From the NCBI GenBank assembly GCA_950295325.1, contig OX485804.1:69478033-69542032 (forward strand): a stretch of DNA of 64,000 nucleotides, read 5' to 3'. Position 1 is the first letter of the stretch. Each line of letters starts with the position of its first letter. This document shows, one piece after another, positions 45,930-57,172 of this stretch. The notes beneath the pieces were generated by a model. That model worked only from the letters and a program-made list of their open reading frames with translations. It was not told the DNA's origin and searched no databases. A program made the translations under genes and the position numbers. This stretch comes from Polytrichum commune (Eukaryota > Streptophyta > Polytrichopsida > Polytrichales > Polytrichaceae).

Positions 45930-46130
45930 GAGAGTGAACACCAAGTCATGATTCCTCGGTTGGTTGTGGGAGGATGTTTGAGTTAAGACGTTCCGGGTTC
46001 GATTCCAGTCGAGTCCGTATGATCGTCTAAAATGTAAGACGTGACTTGGTGCTGCAAGTGAGTAAAAGGCAGGAAATTTGTACCAACCAACCGGCACCAA
46101 TCCCTCATTCTCAACTGTAAATAGATATTA
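45930..46130 (+). mobile_element. tRNA-derived SINE-like sequence
   Basis: GGTTCGATTCC at 45996-46006 is a perfect RNA polymerase III B box. A weak A box (GGTTGGTTGTGGGAGG) lies about 30 nt upstream. The sequence ends in an A-rich tail (TATTAAAAATTAAAAATTA, 46127-46145) that abuts the 3' end of the minus-strand LINE. It does not fold as a complete tRNA. Target duplications were not identified. Confidence 0.4.
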
Positions 46131-46160
46131 AAAATTAAAAATTATATAAGTTTTTGGGTT

Positions 46161-48932
46161 TTATGGAGGGTCTAAGTTTTGGGGGAGCGGTTGGTGGTTT
46201 TCAATTCTCCTCTTATGGAGGAGGATGGACATGGCATATTGTATTGCAATGGTATTAATATTTTTAAAGGTATTTTTGATGGTAACCATGGGTATTTTGA
46301 GATTTTCTTCTAGTATTTTCATAGATGGGATGTGGGCCGTAGCTCGGGCCCCAGCTGTGATGACAATAAGTGGTTCGATTTTCCATCCTCTGGAAGCGAT
46401 ACTATCAATCAATGGTTTGTATTTGTTGTTTTTTGCTTCTATTGCTTCTGGGGAGAATCTGCCGTTACAATATGTGAATTCAATAAATTGTATGGTGAGG
46501 TTAGGGTCAATGTCAATGGGAGGGTCATTTTGATATGGTAATCCTTTAACGCAGAGTATATCAGGTCGAAATCTTGCGTTGCAATGACATCTTTGTGTGT
46601 TACATGTGCAGGGGAGTAGCCAATTGGGGACAGTATTTTCTTGGGGATTATTATTGAAGGTACCGGCATTCATGAGAGTAAAACATCGGAATTTTTCGGA
46701 CGAGATTAGGAGCTTCCTAATTTCTCCGATTGCTTTGTTATGTCTTTTAATTCGTAGTGAGTGTATATGTTGTTGGTTACATTTCAGTAGTACATGTAGC
46801 CAAGTGTCTGGATCATTTGAATTGCATATAGGGCACGTGATAGAGGGGTACCTCCGGTGACCGAAGAACATTTGTTTTCTAGCATTACCCATGTATGTTC
46901 CTGTGCGGAATTTAATAAGGCAGGATTTTTGTTTGTCTGTGATTAAGGGATTTGTCCAGAATTCGTTGGACAGTTCTTTGTCTATGTCTATATTTTCTGT
47001 CCATTTACACGTGTTGGGGGTTTGTGTGGCCATGATTGCTATATTGGTTTCCCTATCATATTTTTTAATTTGTTTTTCTAAGAATCTTACTGGGCCTTTG
47101 TCTGGGACGTCTGCCATCGAGGCCCAGACGTCATTTTGATAATAGTACGGGGTGGCGTGGGCATGTTCGTATGGGTGGATGGCAATTCTGTGTTCTAATT
47201 CTAACCCGTCTTTTGCTAGTTTATCCGCTTTTTCATTACCGTCAATGTTGACGTGTGCTCTGACTTTGTATAGTGTGATTGGCTGTGTACGGTCTTGAAG
47301 GATTTTTACCATGGAGTTGAATGTGGTTTGGTCTGGGTGACTATTATGGAGAGTGGGGTGTTTAATTTGTGTGTTGAGTAGGTATAATACGTTTAGACTG
47401 TCTGTGAATATAGATGCGGGTTCATTAGGGAATTGTGTATTGATGATTCTTAGTGTTTTGTGTATAGCCATCATTTCTGCACGTAGTATGTTTTGATGCC
47501 CATGGAGTCTTTTGGCGATATTTAAGCCTTTGGGGCTATAGATACCGTATCCAGCTCTTTCTCTTCTCCATACCCCAGGGGCAATTTCTTTGGGTTTTAT
47601 AAAGGATCTGTCTGTGTAGTAGCTAAATTGGGGGTGGAATTTTAGCGGTAAGTTAGTTTGGTAGTTTGGAAGTTGTGGGGTGGGGATGTTATTGTATAGG
47701 GGTGTGTTTGGGTAGTTTGATTTAGCCCATTTTTTACTAGGGTTAACGGTGATGTTCGGAGGGGTGGGTGGTGCAATTTGAGTGTGGCTTTGTAGTATTT
47801 GGAGGTTATTTGCTGTGTCTTTTATTAACTTCATTTGTTCGTAGGTACCTATGTTATTATTTTGGTGATGGATACAGAATATTTGCATGGTAGATGGTTC
47901 TTTCCTTGTGATATTGAGCTCGGAGGGTATTGTTGGTTCTTCATATGTGATTGTGTCAACGGCAAAATGGGCAATGACATGTGTGTCTGGGAATGAGCCT
48001 GTGTGTGGGTTCGAGTTTTGGTACCAATCAGTGTCTGGGGATATAATTATAGTGATTGTGTAAGGGTCATTTTGGGCCGCCATGCGTGCCCAGTGAATGG
48101 CTTGTTGTAGGTCTGTTGAGTTGTGAGGATGTGCGTATCCGATTCCTTGCCATTTATAGTCAAACATTTTACCTAAGGATCCAAATATTATGTCTCGCGA
48201 GAATGGTGAGTAGAATTGGGTGAATTGTGTAGGACATGTAACTGGGGATGAAAAATATGAGTGGTTAATATTGAATGTTGTAATTAATAGATCCAATATT
48301 TGAGTTGGTATTGTATATTGGGCTCTTTTGAGTGGGTCGTTTTTGGGGATACGGTATTTGTATCTTTGGTATAGCCAAACAATTTCAGTTTCGAATGATT
48401 GGGTAGATGGTTCTAGACCGTGTGTGGTATTTTTTGCCAATTGGTATTGTTTCCATAACCATGTTAGTCTAGCTTTCGGGATGGTGATGAGATGCCTTCC
48501 ATTGTCTTCGTATATGTGAGCGACATCGAATTGTGTTTGGATAGTATCAGAGTTTGTTTCAATGTCGTTTTCTGGGTTGCATTCACTAATAGAGATATGT
48601 GCTAGCGGAATTATTGTGGTCGGTGTGACGTATCTTGTGTCTCGGTGTTGTTCTGTGGTGAAGTAGGCGTTAATGATGTTTGAAAAATGCTTGTGTTGTC
48701 TTTCTGTGTAATATTAGATAAGCAGGTTTGTGTTGTGATTGCATATGTTGGCTTCACAATAGGGGTATAGGTCCCTTTGGGTTCGCCATTTATTATATGT
48801 GTTGTTATTTGTTGTGGTCCATTGACATAGGTATGACGTGACTGTTCTTTTTATTCCATTGTGGTCATTAGATTGTTTCTGTTTGTGATCGAGTATTTTG
48901 TATATGGGGAATTGTTGGGGGTCTTTAAGCAT
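46161..48932 (-). pseudogene. LINE ORF2, C-terminal part: RNase H, CCHC and restriction-like endonuclease
   Basis: Open from 48932 to 46161 except for one in-frame TAA at 48714-48716. In the 759-residue part from 48440: residues 95-195 are an unassigned domain (GIGYAHPHNS, then HWARMAAQNDPYTITIIISP). RNase H has Asp277 (YYTDRS), Glu322, Asp347 and Asp406, so the DEDD set is complete. CCHC is Cys536, Cys539, His549, Cys554 (Cx2Cx9Hx4C). A cysteine cluster (CTCNTQRCHC) leads into the restriction-like fold: RPDIL (Asp627), FIEFTY (Glu654), then KNNKYKPL. CCHC followed by RPD...E is the R2-type endonuclease order. The protein nicks target DNA in target-primed reverse transcription. Confidence 0.82.
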
Positions 48933-49024
48933 GTTGTTGGGGGGAGGAGGTAGATGGGGGATGGGGAGGTTAGGGGGGTGTACGGGGGTGGGCGGTGTGT
49001 GAGGTAGGATGTTGTGATTTCTTA

Positions 49025-50155
49025 TTATATATTTGTTTTTGAGGGATCTTGTTGGGTGATGTTGTTGGCAAGGTAGGGAGCATTGATTGCAGGGGGGGGG
49101 TGGCAGAATAGTTGATTAGCTATATTAAGTGCGCTTTGGATAAGTTTCGAAGGAGTGGAGTGGTAGATTTTGAATTCGTCCTTGTTCATTAGAGTGGTAC
49201 CATTAGGCATGGTAATTTGGTCTAGTGTGGTTATATTATGTATAAGTAGTTTGTGTAGTAGTTTAAGTGAGGTGTTGGGGTTTAGGCCATGTAGCATTTG
49301 TGCTTCTTGCATCCATGCTTCTTGCATCCATGTAGTTTCAAATGAGGATGGGGTTAGTACAAAGTTATTTATTGTGTTTTTTAGATGGACTCTGGCTTTA
49401 TGTTTGAGCAAGAACAATGTTCTAGTGATGGGTGATCTAACACAGTGGTGGTATTTAATGCGAGTGATTTCTTGAGAGCCCCCATATTTGGCGAGTATGA
49501 ATTGTAATAGACCAGTATATATTTTCCCAATTCTCCCTTTGTCATTGAGGGCATTTTGTAGTTGTTCTCCAATGCATCTTAGATATGCATTTTGTAATGA
49601 GAAAGCTTCGATTCCAAATAGGTTGTGTGGGAGTTGTGTAGCGATGTTAGATGTACATTTGGGTATCCCGCAAATTGTTTTGTAAAGTGCTATGATTTTT
49701 TTTATCTAGTTTTTTTATAGCTGGTATGGAGTAAGGTACTGCGTAGAAGCTGTATGCTATTCCAGCGCGTATGAATGTATCTGCCATGTTTATTTTTTGT
49801 TTCATAGTAGCTGGGCATGTTGCAAGGGCTTGACATTGTTTGATGACTTTAGCTGTAGTAGTATTTATTTGTGTTTTCCATTTGAGTGATTGTGCAAGGT
49901 TTATTCCTAGATACGTGTATGGTTCATGTTGATTTAAGACTGGTATAGGTTGATTCATGTAGTTTATATTGGTGGATTGGATCGAGGCTTTAAAGGTTGT
50001 GGGGTGAAGTTTGGATTTGTTTGGGCAGCCAGTTATTGCACACTTGGGTATTCCAAGGTTCATTCCTGCCCATTCGCAGAATTTGTCTAGTTTGTTGAGT
50101 TGTGTTTGCAGTGTCTCTAGTTTATTGGCGATTGCTACAAGATCATCTGCATATG
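49025..50155 (-). pseudogene. LINE ORF2, middle part: end of reverse transcriptase palm and thumb
   Basis: Starts inside the catalytic ADD of the reverse transcriptase, where the solo LTR cuts the codons, and continues with ETLQTQLNKLDKFCEWAGM then IPKCAITG. Pieces at 50180-49647 and 49417-49025 are joined by frameshifts. A 15-bp direct duplication encodes WMQEAWMQEA at about 49311-49341. This part links to the proline-rich linker before the C-terminal half (about 48990-48900). Confidence 0.75.
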
Positions 50156-52314
50156 TGTGAGCCCAAAAGGGTGCCCACATTTAGTCTTAGACCCTTGAAA
50201 CGTTAGTTGATGCACTTTGAAGTAGCATGTTACTTCACAAAAATATAAAAAGAGTGAAATGTTAGTCTTAGAAGTACCATGTTGTAAGAGGCTAGGATGT
50301 GAGTTGTTATTGTGTTTTTACCTTCGGAAGGATTTGAGTGAATGAGGATAGGTAAGGAGAACTTGGATTGAGTAGTTAGTGAGTAGGCTAGTACAAATGG
50401 ATGGAGACAACCAAAGTGACTCAAGAGGCAAGTGCATTCGAATTGGGATGAATGGAGGATCACATGGAGCGCACAAGTGGACCACCTCATCATGGCCACT
50501 TAATGGGGAAGGCCCAAGGAAGAATGCAAGGTGGAGGATAAGCAAATTCTCAAAGCACCAATCAAATCACGAGTTAAGCATCGTGGTTTGAATTAAGTGG
50601 TGAGCGACGATTTGGGAAAGTAAGGGGAGAAAGTTATGGCGGCGGAAAGCGAAGGAGGCTAAGTTTGGGTTGAAGCATCCCAAGTTTGGTAAAGTGTGGT
50701 AGGTAGAAAGCCAAGGCTAGTTAAATGTTCGAATTAGGATCCTTGTTGATCATTTGAGGGAGGAAGGCTTAGAAGATAGGATTGGCGCCTACTAAGTAGG
50801 AGGAAATCTCAAGGGCTTATCGTGAGCCTTGAGGGTGCTCACCCCCTCAAGCTTACTATATAATCCCTCATTCTTCCCTCACTCATCCTCTCTTTCCTTT
50901 GTGCTCCAAGGCACCCCACGAGTTATAAGTGTGGGTGTGGGAAGCCATATTGGAGCACATGTGTGTGCTTAGTTTTTAGTTTGAGAGCCAAGGCTTGTTA
51001 GCCTTGAAGAGGGCTTGACCTCTTGGTAGAATTAGTGTTGACGTGAAGGATTTTAAAGTTAATTCATGATTCCAATTTGTGGTACTTAAAGTTCATGTTT
51101 TGAATACACGTGGTTGCAAGTTCCATGTTTAAGAGTTGAGCACTTGATGTTGTGATGAGTGCAAAAATATACTTGTGTGGATTAGTTAGTCTTAGTGAAG
51201 TTAGGAAATTCTCTCTCTCCCTCTCCTCTCTAGGATTTTAGGATTTTAGGATTAGAGAAGAATTGTGTGATTAGAAAGGGGTTGTTAGTAGAATTAGGGA
51301 AATTAGGTAGGAAGATTAGTTAAGGGCTTGAATAATTAGTGAGGTAGTTGGGGATTACAACTACAAAGTTGTGGGTTCATGAAGGAGCTGGGTTTGTTTA
51401 GTTAGAAAGTAAAGAGCTGGGTTTATGAAGGAGCTGGGTTTGTTTAGTTAGAAAGTAAAGAGCTGGGTTTATGAAGGACCTGAGTTTGTTTAGTTAGAAG
51501 CTAAGGAGCTGGGTTTATGAAGGAGCTGGGTTTGTTTAGTTAGAAGCTAAGAAGCTGGGTTTATGAAGGAGCTAGGTTTATGTAATTAGAAAGTAAAGAG
51601 ATGGGTTCATGAAGGAGCTTAGTAGATAGCCTACCTAATTAGCTCATAGACAAGTAGTTAGTTACATTATGCTAGTTAGTGTTATGGTGGCTTTCACAAG
51701 TAAATGTATTTGAGATTGACTATAGAGAATAGTGTTTTTTTTAACACTTGCATCCTCTCTTTAAAAATAAACCACGTGCACAAATTAATGGAGAATGTGG
51801 AGCACTCTCGCGATGGCAAGACAAAGGAAGCAAAGACCAAAGGTGCGAGGGAGAGATTGACATAAGTCACATAAGTATTTCTTAATACTTAAAGGCTTAT
51901 GTACGGTATGGAGACACCAAGTGAGACCTCTTATAGTAGCGATACGGAATACACAAGTGATAGTTCAAGTGGTAGTATAGAGTCAACGGCACGGACTCCA
52001 TTTAGGAGAGGGATATCCTTAAGGGCTTGTGTAGCTAAAGCGGCCGGATGGACGTTAGAAGCAAACAAAGACAAAATAACACCCGAGCATAAGGAGGTTA
52101 AAATAACATAGTTAACTTGTGCATTCTCCACATACGTATTGAAATTGTACATTGAGTTGTTAAAAGTGAAATTCCAGTTAAATCCAAGACCACTTGAAGG
52201 GTGAACCTTGCACTATGGACTCATCCAAGTCCAAATCCAATACCGCGGAGGAATGTGAGCCCAAACCCACTACTCGGACTACGGACGCTTAAGGGTGGGG
52301 GGTTTGGCCTCACA
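50156..52314 (+). mobile_element. Solo LTR B (2,159 bp) with 5-bp target duplication ATATG, inside the LINE
   Basis: Begins TGTGAGCCCAAAAGGG and ends GGTTTGGCCTCACA, flanked by ATATG (50151-50155 and 52315-52319). It belongs to the same family as the LTR at 29438-31137. It has a TATA box TATATAA at 50857-50863 and a pyrimidine-rich start region after it. Joining the flanks restores the LINE codons for SSAAYADDL. No second LTR or internal coding region. Confidence 0.9.
51360..51625. repeat. 46-bp minisatellite inside solo LTR B
   Basis: About five copies of a 46-bp unit built on GAAGGAGCTGGGTTTGTTTAGTTAGAA(A/G)(G/C)TAA. It occupies the same place, next to a shared ATTAGTGAGGTAGTTGG-like sequence, as the unrelated-looking 44-bp array in LTR A. 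Confidence 0.85.
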
Positions 52315-55300
52315 ATATGCTGCTGATGAGATTTTTACTTTAGATGTGCCAAAAGTGTATCCATTATTTCCTTGTTGTAGCCATCTGAGGAGGGGTTCTA
52401 GGAATATGATAAATAAATATGGGCTAAGGGTATCACCTTGTATTGTACCTCTTTGAATAGGAATTGGTGAGATTTTTCCGAAGTGATCGCCAGTGAATAT
52501 TGTTGAGGATTTTGAGTATATGTTTCCTATGAGGTTTATGGAATCAGTGGGATATCCCAGATCTTTCATTATAGCTTAAAGTCTGGTGTGATCAATGGAG
52601 CCAAAGGCGTTTTTGAAGTCAATGTAGAGGATGTATATATCTTGGTTCGTGAGTCTTGCGTCTTCAAGCGCTCCGATGAGTAGTTGGATTTGTCTAGAAG
52701 TGTTTCTCTCTGCTCTGAAGCCTTCTTGATTGTCATGTAGTATTTGGTATTTTTCGCCATATGTTGATAGAATAGAGGTTAGTGTACTCGTGTAGAATTT
52801 ATATATGGTGTTAGCTAGCGCAATAGGTCTGTGGTTTGTTAGTTGTGATGGGTTTTTTTTTGTATAATAATACTGTTAGACTGGTTTTTCATGATGCTGG
52901 AATTTATTTTTGTTTATAACAGTGTTTAAAGAATAGGAAGAGTAATTTGTGGAAGCGTGGAGGCATATTTTTTAGAATTGAATTAGGTATTTTGTCTGGG
53001 CCTGAGGCTTTTACTTAGGTTTTTAAGACAAAAGTCGTATGTTTCTTGGTCAAAATACGTATGTAGAGGGATGTGGGGTTCTCCTCGCTTGTCAATTATG
53101 TATCCGTCTAGGTCATGCCATGGATATTGTCGGACTCCACATGTGCAGTGTAGTGGGTGTGTATTTCGGTATTGGCATGTGGGGACTGTGTGACGGTTAT
53201 TGATGGATTGTTGTATGTAAATTTCTGATGCGATGTCTTCTGGGTTGGTTAGTATATTGTTTTGTCTATCAATGATGGAGTCCAGGGGTGAGGTTTCAGT
53301 GTTCTTGAAGACTTTCCGATTTATTTTTTTGGGGCTTCTTTCGTACATTTGTCTGTATTTTGATACGGCTTTTAGAATGCAGTCTTTGGTGTATTTTGTG
53401 GTGATTTTTCTAGCTTCTTTATTTGTTTTTTTTGCTATGGTTGCTATGGTATTAATCCATTCAGTAGGAGGTGCCGTTGTGATAGGTGGGTGTGGGATAT
53501 TTGTGTGTTGGTGGTTTCGTATATCGTTTAGGATGGGGTGTGCTTGCCAGAGTGGATCGTGTTAGGTGGTATGTGTTGAGGTGTCTTTTCCATTCTCTCG
53601 CCAATTTTCGTGGCAGAAAACCACCTTGTTGTGATGTTCTGCTCGTAAGGTTTGGTAACGGGTCTGCTTTACATATTTTTTCAATTGTTTCTGAAATTTT
53701 GTTAACAATATGGTCAAATGTTGTACAGGCTTTTACCCATTGATCCGAGCTTAAGTGTTGATGGTTTTCTAGTAATGTGGTAAGGATTTTTATTTGGGCA
53801 GAGTTTTTCTTCGAAGAATGTTATGTTGAATTTTTCGATATTTTCTGGTGGTATTGGGTTTAGTATTCTAGTTGGTGACGTGTTTGTGGGGAGTGGGGAT
53901 CTGGCTATAAGGGTGTTGTGGGGGATATGTAGTACAACTGGATAATGGTCTGACTTTAGATTCATATTTATATTTGTGGTGGAGATGAATTTGCCGTTGT
54001 CTGGTGAATGGATGTAGAATCCATCTATTAGACTTATTGATGTGTAATTATAGCCTCCTTGTCTGGAGATGCGAGTGTTAGTTGGGATATATTCTAGGTT
54101 GAGTGATGTAGTAAAATTTTTCCATGGGTAGTATTCTTCTTGTGGGGGGTGTTAATGTTGTTATTTTGCCTGCCTCTAAGTACAATATCACGGTTAAAGT
54201 CGCCATATAATGTGTATATGTGATTGGGGTTTATAGTGATTTGATTAGTGATTTCGTTCTTAAGGTGTGGGATGAGGTATATGTCTTCTAAGTGTGTAGG
54301 CATATACATATGTATAATTAGCCAGGGTATTAGTGGGTGATTGTTTATTTTAATTATTTGTAGGTATGGGGAGATATTTGTTGGTATGGGAATTTGGGTA
54401 ATATTCCCAATGAATGCATATTTCTTGTGGATAAGTGTTAGTAGGCCTCCTCTTCCGGGTGTATAGGGCATTCTTTGTTGTATGCATCTTGTGAGTGCAT
54501 GTGTGTTGTTAAAAATGACTTTAAAATCCGGAAATAGATTTTGTATATATTTTGTAGATTTGTTTGCAGTTAGTTTGGTTTCTTGGATATGGATTGTTGC
54601 TGTATTGTTTAGCGAATTGTTTATTAGGCTTTGTAGGTTTGGCAGTGAAGTGTTGAGTGATGATGCATTCCATGTTATTATGTTTGTTTTGTGTTCAGTG
54701 TCTGTGTTGATTCTTATGGTTGGTGCGGGAGTAGCTGGGGGTGGGGGTGGGGGTGGGGGTGGGTGTGAGTATTCGTCTATGCTTTCTAGGCATCGAAGTG
54801 CTTCAGTGATTAATTTATTTGGGAGGAAGGGAAATTTGTTTTGAAGGGTGATGGGTGTGGGTGTAGTATCTTGGTTATGGATGAATTCATATATTTCTGT
54901 GTGTATTGAATTTTTTGGGAGTATTATATCTTGATTGTTTCCTACAAATGTTGTGTAGGGGTGAGGTGTCAATATGTGCCTTTCGGGGGGGTTGGTGAGG
55001 TTAGCTAGTCTGATAATTAATGTGTTGGTCCATATGTCGTTAAAGTGGTAATTTTGGGGTTGGACTAGTATGTTATTGCATATGTCTGTTGAGGGGTGGA
55101 TGGTGATGACTATAGCATATAGCATATGGGTTAGTGGTGATTGCCTTTGTGTTTGGATGTATTGATGTAGATGTGGGTGGGTATTTATTGCTTGATGGTG
55201 TAGTGGGTGTGTGTTTTTTAGTATGGGAGCAAATGTATTTGCTATGTGTTGGTATTCAGGTTGTAGTTTTATAGTGTTTGGGATGAAGTATATGTTGGCT

Positions 55301-55439
55301 TTTTTTTTTTTGTAGCAGGGTGTGTATGTAGGATGTTAGGCATTGGTCCGGGTTTGGATTCTATGTCACCGCATTTTAGTAATTCTAGTTTGTTAATGAA
55401 GTAGTATCCGTGGGAGTGAATTATTTTTGGATTTTTCAT
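52315..55439 (-). pseudogene. LINE ORF2, N-terminal part: 2A-like motif, APE endonuclease and reverse transcriptase
   Basis: From ATG 55439 the frame encodes a 2A-like motif, then shifts at a 12-A run (plus 55300-55311). The next frame is open to 54094 and shows ITWNASSL, IQETKL, GGLLTLI and YGDFN, the motifs of an AP-type endonuclease. SDHYPV follows at about 53950. The reverse transcriptase appears in pieces: YIDFKNAFGSIDH (about 52620-52580, palm motif A), then a stop, then GTIQGDTLSPYLFIIFLEP (about 52440-52390), up to SSAAY at the LTR. Several stops and shifts lie between, so it is inactive. A cysteine/histidine patch (HPLHCTCGVRQYPWHD) lies near 53150. Confidence 0.78.
55344..55370 (-). 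other. 2A-like ribosome-skipping motif, altered at the key Asn
   Basis: The codons read GDIESKPGP, preceded by LELLKC and followed by Met. The 2A consensus is D-x-E-x-N-P-G-P, so only the Asn differs (AAA for AAC/AAT, one base). 2A-like motifs at the N-terminus of LINE ORFs are known, for example in trypanosome and sea-urchin elements. Lys at this place should abolish skipping, which fits decay of this copy. Confidence 0.6.
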
Positions 55440-55513
55440 GTTTGTTTTTAGATATATTGTGATTGTGAATTTGGTTGTGGTAAAGAGGTTAGGTACAGCG
55501 GGTATGGTATTTT

Positions 55514-57172
55514 CTATTTGTATGGGTGAGAAGTGTGGTTTTGTATTATTGAGTTAGGTTTCCAATTATTTATGAAGTGGTATTTGTTATTATTTGTGTG
55601 GCGAGGCCGGTAGGCCGAGGCCATTGTGTTTTTTGGGCGGGGTTGGTATTTTGTATGAGGGCTTAATAGGTTTTTGATTTTGTGATGGTGTTCGAAGTTA
55701 GGGTAGGGTTTATTTTTGGAGCATTTGTTTTGTAGGTATGCTTTGGTGTTTGTTGAGAGGTGAGGTTGGTAGGTTGAGGTTGCTTTGTTTTTCGGGTTGA
55801 GTTTTTGTTTAGTGTGCAAATTTAGTTTTGAGTAGGGGTGGTTTCTGGGGAATGATTTGTGGTTTTGGTGGGTGTTATATTTGGTTAAGAGGTGTGTATG
55901 GGAGTTGTCTTGGAGTACGTGTTTTGTAGTTGTGCGTGGTTTCCATTTGGTTGTGATAGGGTTTGGCTTGTGGTGGAGATGGTAGGACAAGGTCATTTTG
56001 TAATTGTGATATGATTTGTATTTCAAGTGGAGGTTGGATTTGGAGCTAGGGTATGGTGTGCTTTTTGAGCGTAGGTTGGGATGTTTTTTAGATAGTGGGT
56101 GAGGTTCTAGGTTAGGTTGGGTTTCTTGTTTTGAGTGGGTATTATGCTTTGGACGTTGTTGTGGATGCACTTTGTTTTTAAGGTAAAGTCTAAGTTTTGA
56201 GCGGATTCTATATTTCGGATGAAGTTTATTCTTTGGATGGGAGTTGTGTCTTGGATGGAGTCTATGTTTTGGATGTGATATGTGTTTTGAGTGAGGTTGG
56301 GGGTGTTTGTGGGTTGGATGGGCATTGTAGTGTAGGATGGATGTGATTTCTTCAAGTTGTTTGGGTAAGAGGTGTGTGTTGTAGATTGTTATTACTTTTG
56401 GTTTCTCTTCGTTTGTAGATTGGTATTTATAACTTTTATGGCGTGGCCGGTGGGCTAAAACCTTTTTGTGTTTGGGTGCAATTTTGTGCTTAGTGTGGGG
56501 ATGGAGTTGTTTTTTGAGGTAAAGATTTGGGTTAATGTTTTGGTGTGATTTGAGTGTTTGATCTTTGTTTTTATTGGTTTTTTGGGGTGGAATGAGTATG
56601 GGTCTGGATTTTATGTGTCCTGAGGGTGTGTGTTGTGCGTAAGTGTGATTTTTATTTGTTTTGTTAGGTATCCATTTGCTTGTGGATTGGTGTTGAGTAT
56701 AATTTTTGTTGATTGTTTTTTGTTTTGTTTTGTGTTTTGTTAGGTTTGTTATACGTTTGGTTGTATTTATGATGGTAGGGTGGGGTAGGGATTGTGTTAT
56801 ATTTTTTGGTTGTTTAGATGTAGGTGGAGGGTATGTGTTGGCTATAGGGGTGTACTTTGAGAGAAGTCCATGATGGATATTTGATGTAGTGTTTCTTGGA
56901 TTTCTCTTTCTTAATTTTTGGTGCTTGTTTCGTGTATATTTTATATTCGTTGTACTTGAGGTAACGGGGTGGTATCCATGTAGGTTAGTTGTTTTTGATT
57001 CTTGGTATTTAATGAGTGCGAGTTTTGTTGTAAAGGAGGTGTGTTTTAGGATGGATAGAATAATTTCTTGTCGTATAGGTAAGGGATGTGAGTTCACATA
57101 GTATTTAGGTATTTGCTTTGTTGTGCTTTTGGTTTTAGTTATGTTGGTAGGGTTTGGTAAAGTGTGTGTCAT
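55514..57172 (-). other. Basic, low-complexity open frame of 552 codons upstream of ORF2
   Basis: The minus-strand frame is dominated by Asn, Thr, Lys, His and Pro and has very few Gly, Asp or Glu. Short repeated phrases such as HPKHRLHPRH and HPKNKLHPKY show an internal 8-12-residue periodicity, and longer phrases (AYRPRHTNNNKYHF, LAHRPRHKSYKYQS) recur. The sense strand has so little G that TAG and TGA are rare, so an open frame is expected by chance. It may be a repetitive LINE leader and not protein. A nucleic-acid-binding ORF is possible but weakly supported. Confidence 0.3.

Larger units (their letters stand above)
46100..55500 (-). mobile_element. Dual-endonuclease non-LTR retrotransposon (Dualen/RandI-like LINE)
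   Basis: One large minus-strand ORF2, broken by a few stops, frameshifts and a solo LTR. In order it encodes a 2A-like motif, APE endonuclease, reverse transcriptase, an unassigned conserved domain, RNase H, a CCHC knuckle and a restriction-like endonuclease. LINEs normally carry either APE or the restriction-like enzyme. Having both is the mark of the Dualen/RandI clade described from green algae. The sense strand is strongly A/C-rich and G-poor. The 3' end is AT-rich at about 46110-46150. The 5' limit is uncertain and may extend to about 58.0 or 60.2 kb. Confidence 0.8.

Noticed and set aside
45960..46030. Functional tRNA gene at the B box
   Set aside because: No cloverleaf with a matching acceptor stem can be drawn and the A box is weak. 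SINE-like is the better reading.
54482..54844. Membrane-protein-like plus-strand frames over the LINE and its leader (also 53233-53565, 57258-57980)
   Set aside because: They are antisense to the LINE in G/T-rich DNA, which gives Val/Phe/Leu/Cys-rich translations by composition.
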